From: Desulfogranum marinum
Lineage (GTDB): Bacteria; Desulfobacterota; Desulfobulbia; Desulfobulbales; Desulfobulbaceae
Direction of reading: 5' to 3'
NCBI RefSeq assembly: GCF_016918565.1
Contig: NZ_JAFFQD010000007.1
Location: 1 to 64,000 of the forward strand
DNA length: 64,000 nt
Both the position numbers and the translations under genes were made by a program. Below the pieces are notes generated by a model. The model was not told the origin of the DNA and ran no database searches. It saw only the letters and a list, made by a program, of their open reading frames with translations. This document shows positions 35,639 through 42,692 of this stretch, piece after piece. Numbering within the stretch: position 1 is the first letter of the stretch; the number at the start of each line of letters is the position of its first letter.

Positions 35639-36982
35639 CTACCTCCATATCCATTCTGTCTTCAAATCCAGCACCTTGGTTTCTTCAAAAAAAGTGACCT
35701 CATTGCCATCGAATTCGCCAAACGGCAGATACGACAAAACCACGGAAACCGTTATTTCATCATCGAGTAATTCCCTACGGGTGGAAGTACCTGCCACTTT
35801 ATCTTCATAGGGAAATGTGATTTCAAACGTTTCGTGAACACGTGCCAATGGTGGAATACTTGTTTCTCTGAGAATACCGCTTTTTTCGTAAGGTCCTCTA
35901 CCCATCTCCTTCCCGCGCCCGAGGCGTCCAGGAAAGGGCATATAAAATTTCTGTTTATTATAAATTACCGTATCATCCTTTGTTTTCGCAGTCACATCCA
36001 GGACCAGCCTATTTGGAGTAGGTCAGCCATCCGGTATACCGTGACCGGTTTTGTTGTAAATTTCAACGTTGATGATACCAATCGGCAGCACCCCTTCCTG
36101 CTTGTTTTTTCGCCAGAATAATGACTGTCCGTCCACGTTCACATCTACGGCCATGGCAATCATGTCTTCATCCCGATATGCCTGCATATCATGACCAAGA
36201 CCGGATTCATCCATGTGGCACTCCTGACAGGTTTTGCTGCCGCCATGTGCTATATAGGCAAAAAGGTAACTGCCATATGCCGTTGCGCACTGGGAAGGGT
36301 GATCCAGTTCGAAATTGGGTCCCTGCCCATGGCACTGCCCACAAAAAATGGCTTCACCCAATGCCGGCGCTACTGCCATTTTGGGATACTCTTCATCTTC
36401 ATGGTCTCCCTCGGTGGCACCATAGACGGTATCCGGTTGCGGATACCCATCGGCATACTTGTGAATAAGCGCCAGCTTATTGTGGCACACCATGCAGCCG
36501 ATGTTCAAACTGGCTATGGTCTCTTCCAACTCCTCAGCTCGATCATAATTTCCGACTTTATATGCCTTTTGCCAGGCGCGGATGGTTGCCACAATTTCGC
36601 GGGCGACATCATCGGTGGCTTCGTCCAATTGAGGCAAATGGCACTTCATACACATCATCAGGCTTTCGACGGTGATATCTTCGTCTTTCTTTACCCCGGA
36701 ATAGGGAAACAGCTTTAACCCCTTTTCAATGGCGGTGATGATCGTCGGTGCGGTGCGAGGCGTGCCCAAAATAGACATGGCATGAAGTGACTCCGACCAT
36801 TGATCATGGGCATCTTCATGACATTCAAGACACCTGCTCGAATCATATCGCTCTGCAAGCTCAGCAATTGTCTTTGCCTTGGGCCGCGGTTCAGGCTTTG
36901 GCCCTCCAGCACCCACGGCACTGGTTACTGCCAACAAACAGGCAGTAATGCAGGCAATAAGGACTGCCCAGATAGTGTTCAT
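35639..36982 (-). CDS. Candidate selenocysteine-containing pentaheme cytochrome c
   Basis: Start: ATG at 36982 (MNTIWAVLIACITACLLAVT), with GGAGGA upstream and a cleavable signal peptide (cut near AVGA). Five CxxCH heme sites follow: CLECH, CMKCH, CMVCH, CGQCH and CQECH. After them comes the NKTGHGIPDG segment seen in many multiheme cytochromes before a C-terminal beta domain. Right after IPDG is a TGA (codon 320, 36023-36025). The same frame then continues 127 sense codons (PTPNRLVLDVTAKTKDDTVI onward) to a TAA-type end at 35639, followed by a good terminator. A SECIS-like hairpin lies just after the TGA. Read as Sec, the protein has 447 residues. Alternatives are a recent nonsense mutation or a sequencing error. 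It is periplasmic and probably an electron carrier; its substrate is unknown. Confidence 0.7.
35997..36017 (-). promoter_or_regulatory. SECIS-like hairpin downstream of the in-frame TGA
   Basis: Counting from the base after TGA, bases 6-9 (TCCA) pair with 23-26 (TGGA), bases 14-15 (GG) pair with 21-22 (CC), an AATA bulge lies between, and the apical loop is CTGGT at bases 16-20. Bacterial SECIS elements place a small loop with guanines about 16-20 bases or more after the UGA, so distance and loop fit. The stem is short, so this is only supporting evidence. Confidence 0.4.
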
Positions 36983-37567
36983 TTTTCCTCCTTCACTCAA
37001 TGGTTATCTCCAGTGTAACTTTACCAAACCGGCCAAGTTACGTTGTTCACTTCTTGTCCCCTTCACACGGCACGCAACCTCGCAGACCCTTTTCAGCACT
37101 GTTTGTTGTTAATGGGTATAGTCAAGTATCTCTCTGTCTGTTCTTATTTTTGCGGCAACAGCATCTTTGATTTGTTCAAATTGGGACAGGCCATACCAAT
37201 CGGATTGCCTTTTGAAATACATGGTACAAAAGCTATATTTTCCGTACCTCTATCAACAATCAGCTGAGCCCTTGAGACAGCTCTTTTCCCCGGACATATA
37301 CCTTCAACTTGCTGACAACGGATGACACCTACTGCTTCCATCCGCCTCTTCTTTCTTCTCTTTCACCGCGCACTCAACACGTTAGCATTTTTACAGATCC
37401 ATCAGGACTCGTATGGTATTTAAAAGACAGCCTCATTGCAGGGATAGTCCAAACCACCCGAATTGACTTCTTAAATACAAGTCTGGTATGTAGTAATCGA
37501 TCGTTAATTACGTGTCCAGCGAATCAAATTAGTAGTTATTATCGAAATATTCGATAGGAGAATCAAG
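36983..37567. other. Divergent region between the cytochrome and LysR genes
   Basis: This 585-bp stretch has no credible gene. It should hold the promoters of the cytochrome gene (minus) and of the LysR gene (plus), and a perfect palindrome at 37540-37556. Confidence 0.45.
37540..37556. promoter_or_regulatory. LysR-type operator (T-N11-A palindrome)
   Basis: TATCGAA-ATA-TTCGATA is a perfect inverted repeat of 7-bp arms that contains T-N11-A, the LysR box. It lies 11 bp before the GTG start of the LysR gene, where it would allow autorepression, and could also serve the divergent cytochrome gene. Confidence 0.6.
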
Positions 37568-38452
37568 GTGGAATTACGACAACTCAAGACCTTTCTGGTG
37601 GTAGCGGACTTATTAAGTTTCAGTCAGGCTGCCGACACGCTTAATTACGCACAATCAACTGTTTCTTCACGAATCAGAACCCTGGAGGAAGAACTCGGCG
37701 TTCCACTTTTCGACCGTCTGGGAAAAAGAGTAGCACTGACCGAAGCAGGAAGAATAATGGTTCGGTACGCAAAAAAATTAACAGACATGGAGGCGGAAAC
37801 CTTTGCAGAGGTAGCGGGCTGGGAAGAACCGGAAGGTTCCATCTCTGTGCGGATTCCACAGAGCCTTGGAAATTATATCCTGCCACAAGTACTTAGCCGT
37901 TTCCAACAACAGTATCCAAGGGTCAACCTGGACATCAACAGTTGCGCCTTTTCCTCTTTGAAACGTGAATTACGGTCCGGCATCACAGATGTGGCCTTTC
38001 TCCTCATAGATGCCATTCACGAAGCTGACCTTAAAAGTGAGGTTTTGGGATTTACACACCTGCTCTTCGTTTGTTCCAATCACTGTGCGTTAACCAAAAA
38101 GGCGCATGTCAGCCTGAAAGATTTGGAAAATGAAACATTCCTTCTGCCGAAATACGATTGTCAATACAATACGATCTTTCTGCAAACACTGGATGAACTG
38201 AAGGTAAAGCCCGCTGCCACCATTGAGCTCAACTCCCTTCAAACAATCAAATCATGTGTGGAGCAACAGGTCGGAGTGACCATTCTGCCGGAGATAGCTG
38301 TTAAAGAGGAACTGGAGCAGGGACGTTTTGCTTCTTTTCAAGTAGGAAAAGAGACTATAGAGACAGCCATTTTAATGATTCAGCATAAAAATAAATGGCT
38401 CTCACAGTCCATGGAAGCATTTATCAGGGAAGTAAAAGCTTGTTTCCCATAA
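37568..38452 (+). CDS. LysR family transcriptional regulator
   Basis: The 294-residue protein starts at a GTG with GGAG in position. The N-terminal helix-turn-helix is classical: 'FLVVADLLSFSQAADTLNYA', 'QSTVSSRIRTLEEELGVPLF', then 'RLGKRVALTEAGRIMVRYA'. The substrate domain spans residues 90-290 ('ISVRIPQSLGNYILPQVLSR', 'CVEQQVGVTILPEIAVKEEL'). The ligand is unknown. It is divergent from the cytochrome gene, and LysR regulators often control the divergent neighbour. The downstream cyd genes are convergent and have their own regulator. Confidence 0.93.
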   Translation: MELRQLKTFLVVADLLSFSQAADTLNYAQSTVSSRIRTLEEELGVPLFDRLGKRVALTEAGRIMVRYAKKLTDMEAETFAEVAGWEEPEGSISVRIPQSLGNYILPQVLSRFQQQYPRVNLDINSCAFSSLKRELRSGITDVAFLLIDAIHEADLKSEVLGFTHLLFVCSNHCALTKKAHVSLKDLENETFLLPKYDCQYNTIFLQTLDELKVKPAATIELNSLQTIKSCVEQQVGVTILPEIAVKEELEQGRFASFQVGKETIETAILMIQHKNKWLSQSMEAFIREVKACFP

Positions 38453-38494
38453 TTCAGCAAACAAGGAGAGATGTCGAAAAAAAATAAGAAGACA

Positions 38495-38530
38495 AAAAAA
38501 AAGCCGTTCCTTAAATGGAACGGCTTTTCT
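38495..38530. terminator. Bidirectional terminator between lysR and the cyd operon
   Basis: AAGCCGTTCC pairs with GGAACGGCTT around a 6-base loop. On the minus strand nine Ts follow the stem, and on the plus strand TTTTCTT follows. It ends both converging transcripts. Confidence 0.85.
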
Positions 38531-38548
38531 TATGATAAGCAAAAATAC

Positions 38549-38641
38549 TTAGAATAAATTCAGTTTTTTCAAAAATCGAATTGCCAAGTTAAAAGAGGCA
38601 ACGATCACCACTACCCATGTGATCAAAAGAAATGTATTCAT
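38549..38641 (-). CDS. CydX-like 30-residue small subunit of cytochrome bd
   Basis: The tiny frame begins 18 bp after the cydB stop, with the strong ribosome binding site TAGGAGGTTAAGTAT before its ATG. It encodes MNTFLLITWVVVIVASFNLA followed by IRFLKKLNLF: one membrane helix and a basic end. Its place, size and topology are those of CydX-type subunits that stabilise cytochrome bd hemes, but the sequence is not close to E. coli CydX. The operon terminator follows 19 bp downstream. Confidence 0.65.
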   Translation of the reverse strand: MNTFLLITWVVVIVASFNLAIRFLKKLNLF

Positions 38642-38659
38642 ATACTTAACCTCCTATGG

Positions 38660-39811
38660 CTAGTAAGCAGCTCTATCGCCGGTGTCTTCAATTTTCATTT
38701 TCTTCCTATCCATTGCCCACCACACATAGATGATGTAGGCCAGGACAAAGGGAATAGTCAGGGCCACATACGTCATGACTTTTAAAGTATAAGGACTGGA
38801 AGAGGCATTATAGATAGTCAGGCTGGACTGCAAATCAAATTTTGATGGATAAAAAGCCGTATTATTATATGCGGGCAAGAGCAAAACAGTCAGCCCCACC
38901 AGCACCGTACCCAGACCGCCAAACCATATGCCGGCGGTACTTTTTGTTTTTGCGGTCCGCAGCGCCCCTAAGATAACCAGTACCAGACCACCTAACAGTA
39001 GCCCAAGCAGCCAGGGGTTAGCGAGCAAATTATGGAAGTATTTAAATTTCACATACTCAATGGTTCCCTGCTCATCAACGATACCAAAACCTTTCATCAC
39101 CAGCAACGAGACGACAACGTAGAGGCAAAATGGCAAGGACAAGGTAAAATTCGTCCAACAGGCCTTTCTCAGCCTTTGTTCCATATCCGGTACTGCGGAG
39201 AGATCGATGTTGTTTACCAGATACATTGCCCCCAGGGTTCGTGCGTTAAAGACCAGGAAGAGGCCTAATGCGATGTTGAAGACACTGGAAAGAGAAAAAC
39301 TAAGTGCAGCCTCCAGACCTCGCAACGGATGCATCCAGGTCACAAAGTTATACCCGCTGAGTTGAAAATTGGACCCGGTGAAAAAGGTGCCGACAGCAGC
39401 CCCTATGAGAAGGATTCCCACAGATCCGTTGATGAACAAAAAGAATTCATAGACCTTGCTCCCATATATGTTACGCGGTTTGGTACGGAATTCATAACTG
39501 ACAGCCTGAATAATGAAGGTGAAAAGAATCAGTATCCAAACCCAATAGGCCCCGCCAAAGGAGGTTGAATAAAACTTTGGGAAAGAGGCAAACAGGGCAC
39601 CACCAAAAAGAACCAAAGTGGTAAAGGTTAATTCCCACTTTCGACCAAGGGAATTAATAACCAGGCCCTTTTCGGTCTCTGTTTTTGCCACCTGCCATAA
39701 CAGGCTCTGTCCACCTTGGACAAAGGTGAGAAAAAGAAAAAGCGAACCCACCACCGAACAGATCAGCCACCAAAGATGCTGCATGGTTGCATAGTCAAGA
39801 TTTTCAATCAT
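38660..39811 (-). CDS. cydB: Cytochrome bd oxidase subunit II
   Basis: The 383-residue membrane protein has the CydB pattern: N-terminal 'LWWLICSVVGSLFLFLTFVQ' and 'GGQSLLW', then 'GLVINSLGRKWELTFTTLVL', 'GGALFASFPKFYSTSFGG' and, near the end, 'LTIPFVLAYIIYVWWAMDR'. It pairs with CydA to make the quinol oxidase that scavenges oxygen. Its start (39811) lies one base after the cydA stop. It probably protects an anaerobe against oxygen. Confidence 0.93.
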   Translation of the reverse strand: MIENLDYATMQHLWWLICSVVGSLFLFLTFVQGGQSLLWQVAKTETEKGLVINSLGRKWELTFTTLVLFGGALFASFPKFYSTSFGGAYWVWILILFTFIIQAVSYEFRTKPRNIYGSKVYEFFLFINGSVGILLIGAAVGTFFTGSNFQLSGYNFVTWMHPLRGLEAALSFSLSSVFNIALGLFLVFNARTLGAMYLVNNIDLSAVPDMEQRLRKACWTNFTLSLPFCLYVVVSLLVMKGFGIVDEQGTIEYVKFKYFHNLLANPWLLGLLLGGLVLVILGALRTAKTKSTAGIWFGGLGTVLVGLTVLLLPAYNNTAFYPSKFDLQSSLTIYNASSSPYTLKVMTYVALTIPFVLAYIIYVWWAMDRKKMKIEDTGDRAAY

Positions 39812-39812
39812 G

Positions 39813-41348
39813 TTAGTCCTCCTCCGGCCCGATGCTGACCTGTTTTGCCATAATGCTGATTTCCGCTAACAATAACAATGTAAACAAAATCAAAAACATA
39901 TAAAAAGTCGTCTGTACCGTGCCTGTGGTCAGGTTGGTTCGTGCTACAGTTACCGGCAGCAAGCCCTGTATTGCCCAGGGCTGACGACCAACTTCAGCCA
40001 CAACCCACCCAGCCTGAGAAGCAACCAAGCCCAGGATATAAAGCACTGTTCCTCCACCCAGCAACAGTTTCTTGTTCTCCAGGGTTCCTTTAAGGCTGAA
40101 ATAGAGGTAAGCAAAAAACACCAGTGGAAAAAGAGACCCCAGGGCAACCATTATATGAAAGGCATTAAAGGACAACGCTACCGGAGGCACAGTGTCTTCA
40201 GGCTTTTCCAGAAAACCGTAGCCTAAAAATTCTTTGTGTTCATTAAAGGTTGCCAAGTGTATATCTGCTGTTGCCTGATCGCCACTCTTGAGCGCCTGTT
40301 TGTAGGCATCGAGATTAGAAATAGCAACCTTCCCCCTTTCCATTTTCTGGGCTGCGCCGACAATGTTGTATTCTTCATTACCGTAAACCAGATCTTTTAT
40401 ACCAGGGACAAAGGAACCAAACGAACGGTTGGCCATGAGAGACAGCAAACCCGGTATGCGGAATTCAAACTCAAAGGGCTCCTCCTCATTATCAACCCGC
40501 TTGTCCCGGTTAACAATCCCAAGAGCAACCAAGCCGGCACTATTTTCTCCATCCCAGAGACCTTCAAAAGCAGCAAGCTTCATCGGCTGTACTTCAGCTA
40601 TCTGATAGGCTGACTCGTCGCCATTAAATACAACAAATATTGAGGCAACAAGGCCAAAAACAGACGCGACCACGATGGATCGTTTGGCCATAATGACGTG
40701 GCGGCCACGCAGCAGGAACCAGGAAGAGATGGAGAGAATAAATAGGGCTGCAACCAGCATGGAAGAACTGGTTGTATGGGTAAACTTGGACACGGCATAA
40801 GGAGAAAAGGCAACCTCGAAAAAATTCTGCATTTCAAATCGTGCAGTGTCAGGATTGAATGCCTGTCCAACAGGGTATTGCATCCAGGCGTTGGCAACAA
40901 GAATCCATACTGCTGACATGTTAGAACCCACAGCAACCATCCAGGTGGAAAACAGGTGAAATTTCTTAGATACCCTGTTCCAGCCAAAAAACATGACTGC
41001 GAAAAATGTTGCTTCCAGAAAAAAGGCAATAATCCCTTCGATGGCCAAAGGAGCACCGAAAATATCGCCCACCATCCAGGAGTAATTTGACCAGTTGGTC
41101 CCGAACTCAAACTCCATGATGATACCGGTTGCAACACCGATGGCAAAGTTCACGCCAAAGAGCTTCATCCAGAACTTAGTCAGCCGTTTCCACTCCTCAC
41201 TGCCTGTTTTCACATAAATAGTGTGATAAAACGCAACGAGCCATGAAAGCCCAAGAGTCAACGGCACAAAAAGCCAATGATACATAGCTGTTAGAGCAAA
41301 CTGTGCCCTGGCCCAGTTAACCATGGTCAGGTCAAAGTTTTCGATCAT
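39813..41348 (-). CDS. cydA: Cytochrome bd oxidase subunit I
   Basis: The 511-residue protein has heme ligands in the expected places: H24 in 'LTAMYHWLFVPLTLGLSW', a histidine in 'SPYAVSKFTHTTSSSM', and a methionine in 'FHIMVALGS'. The quinol motif is in 'GWVVAEVGRQPWAIQGLLP'. The length (E. coli 522) and the region around residues 250-350 suggest a long quinol loop. The start overlaps the DUF4492 stop by four bases (ATGA). It is the first enzyme gene of the cyd operon. Confidence 0.95.
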   Translation of the reverse strand: MIENFDLTMVNWARAQFALTAMYHWLFVPLTLGLSWLVAFYHTIYVKTGSEEWKRLTKFWMKLFGVNFAIGVATGIIMEFEFGTNWSNYSWMVGDIFGAPLAIEGIIAFFLEATFFAVMFFGWNRVSKKFHLFSTWMVAVGSNMSAVWILVANAWMQYPVGQAFNPDTARFEMQNFFEVAFSPYAVSKFTHTTSSSMLVAALFILSISSWFLLRGRHVIMAKRSIVVASVFGLVASIFVVFNGDESAYQIAEVQPMKLAAFEGLWDGENSAGLVALGIVNRDKRVDNEEEPFEFEFRIPGLLSLMANRSFGSFVPGIKDLVYGNEEYNIVGAAQKMERGKVAISNLDAYKQALKSGDQATADIHLATFNEHKEFLGYGFLEKPEDTVPPVALSFNAFHIMVALGSLFPLVFFAYLYFSLKGTLENKKLLLGGGTVLYILGLVASQAGWVVAEVGRQPWAIQGLLPVTVARTNLTTGTVQTTFYMFLILFTLLLLAEISIMAKQVSIGPEED

Positions 41349-41617
41349 AACTGGTCTCCTTTTTCCAAAGTGTTTGTTACTTGAACCGACTGTGTGATTT
41401 GATCAATCACATAATCAGCTCTGTCTTTATCGGTTGTAAAATTAGTTGCTAGAAAATCGGGGAAGAAAAAAAGTTTCAAGACCCCAAATATGATCAGCAG
41501 TTTTATAAAAATAATTTTCCAAAGTGTCTTCCCCAAAGTCATCTGGCGAAAGCCATCCAGATAAAAACGGTAAATTCGTATGGGAAGAGACGGCTGTTTC
41601 ACAATAATTTGCTCCAT
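41345..41617 (-). CDS. DUF4492 small membrane protein of the cyd operon
   Basis: The 90-residue protein has a short basic N-terminus ('YRFYLDGFRQMTLGKTLWKI') and a membrane helix (residues 31-55, 'IIFIKLLIIFGVLKLFFFP'). It then has a hydrophilic tail. DUF4492 proteins are found just before cydA in many anaerobes and the gene overlaps cydA here (ATGA). It may help assembly of the oxidase. Its start follows the rrf2 stop by 14 bp, with GGAG upstream. Confidence 0.8.
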   Translation of the reverse strand: MEQIIVKQPSLPIRIYRFYLDGFRQMTLGKTLWKIIFIKLLIIFGVLKLFFFPDFLATNFTTDKDRADYVIDQITQSVQVTNTLEKGDQL

Positions 41618-41631
41618 GGCTCCTCTTTCAT

Positions 41632-42123
41632 TTAAACGCTGTTAGCTTCGGGAATATTCTCAGGATCACCATCAGTACCTTCCAAACCAGGGCAGGGGCC
41701 ACGAGAGGGTGCAATACAAGACTCTTCTCTGACCAACTGCTCCAGGCTTACCTCGCTTAAGGTAGTGCGTAACTGATCCCTTGCCTTCATCCATACCTGA
41801 TGAACAGCACAACTGTAGCTGACTCTACAAGTAGATGGTCTTGCAATGCAATCGTTAAGATAGATTTCTCCTATCATGATTTCAACAACTTCGAGCAGAC
41901 TTATTGCAGCCGGCTCTTTGAGCAAAACAAACCCACCTTTTGCCCCCTGTCGGATTTCAATAAGACCTGCCCTGGCTAAGTCCTGGGCAATTTTTGCTAA
42001 AAAATGTCCGGGGATCTCTGCACGTTGGGCAATTTCCTGACGGCTGGTCAACAGACCTTTACCACGTTTTGCCAGATAAACCATGCACCGGATCGCATAT
42101 TCAGCTGCTCTTGTCAATCGCAT
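41632..42123 (-). CDS. Rrf2 family transcriptional regulator of the cyd operon
   Basis: The start is the ATG at 42123 (MRLTRAAEYAIRCMVYLAKR). The 163-residue protein has the Rrf2 winged helix ('AQRAEIPGHFLAKIAQDLAR', 'AGLIEIRQGAKGGFVLLKEP') and a cysteine cluster in 'NDCIARPSTCRVSYSCAVHQ' (three cysteines), which in IscR/NsrR-type proteins holds an iron-sulfur cluster. An acidic tail adds two more cysteines. It probably senses oxygen, NO or redox state and controls the cyd genes with which it forms an operon. Confidence 0.92.
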   Translation of the reverse strand: MRLTRAAEYAIRCMVYLAKRGKGLLTSRQEIAQRAEIPGHFLAKIAQDLARAGLIEIRQGAKGGFVLLKEPAAISLLEVVEIMIGEIYLNDCIARPSTCRVSYSCAVHQVWMKARDQLRTTLSEVSLEQLVREESCIAPSRGPCPGLEGTDGDPENIPEANSV

Positions 42124-42161
42124 AAACAAAACCAAAAAGATATATAAGATAGATAAAGTCC

Positions 42162-42190
42162 GATATAGAAAATCACGCCTGTTCTGTCAA
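42162..42190 (-). promoter_or_regulatory. Sigma-70-type promoter of the rrf2-cyd operon
   Basis: On the minus strand TTGACA (42190-42185) and TATATC (42167-42162) are 17 bp apart. Start near 42155, about 30 bases before the rrf2 ATG. The A/T-rich stretch after the -10 box (ATATCGGACTTTATC and onward) could hold an Rrf2 operator, giving autoregulation. Confidence 0.6.
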
Positions 42191-42452
42191 CAATTAAATC
42201 AAGAACAATTCTTCTTCTCAGAAGCAAGGAGAGGTGGTATGTAAAGATATGCTAGGGTAGCTTCAAGTAGATGAAGAAACAGGTATGGCCTTTTCAACCA
42301 CTATCAATGGTGCATAAACAACGTATCATAGGTGCAACGGATGAATCAGGCGCGAGCATTCGACACCCAAATCGGAGCTGCTGCTAAGTAGAAGCCTGAC
42401 GCCTGCACCGGCATTGATGTCATAGCCATGACACACACGACAGGAAAAAATA

Positions 42453-42653
42453 ATGACAACCACGATAAACAATGAACGATACTCAAGGGTGGTAAGGGAA
42501 TACAAAAAACGTTTCGGTGAGTTGCCGCCAATGCTTTTCAATGCAGGGCCGGCTCTTGACCTTTGCCTGGACCTAATGGAGCAGGCGATTCAGGGAAAAC
42601 GAGGCAAGGTAACCGACTCAGATTTCGGGTATCCTCCTGGAGCGGACGTGTAA
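42453..42653 (+). CDS. Small conserved-looking hypothetical protein
   Basis: The 66-residue frame starts with AGGA eight bases upstream of its ATG. It has a natural amino acid mix ('SRVVREYKKRFGELPPMLFN', 'LDLCLDLMEQAIQGKRGKV'), suggesting a small helical cytosolic protein. No family is recognised. It converges on the large acyl-ligase gene that ends at 42693. Confidence 0.5.
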   Translation: MTTTINNERYSRVVREYKKRFGELPPMLFNAGPALDLCLDLMEQAIQGKRGKVTDSDFGYPPGADV

Positions 42654-42692
42654 AGCTTTCAAAACGGATATTCAATTGCGACCTTAATGCCT

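Noticed and set aside
35639-35995. A separate 118-residue gene downstream of a 325-residue cytochrome gene
   Set aside because: It is in the same frame as the cytochrome, its first ATG-like start has no ribosome binding site, and its sequence continues the cytochrome's C-terminal domain. One gene with an in-frame TGA is simpler.
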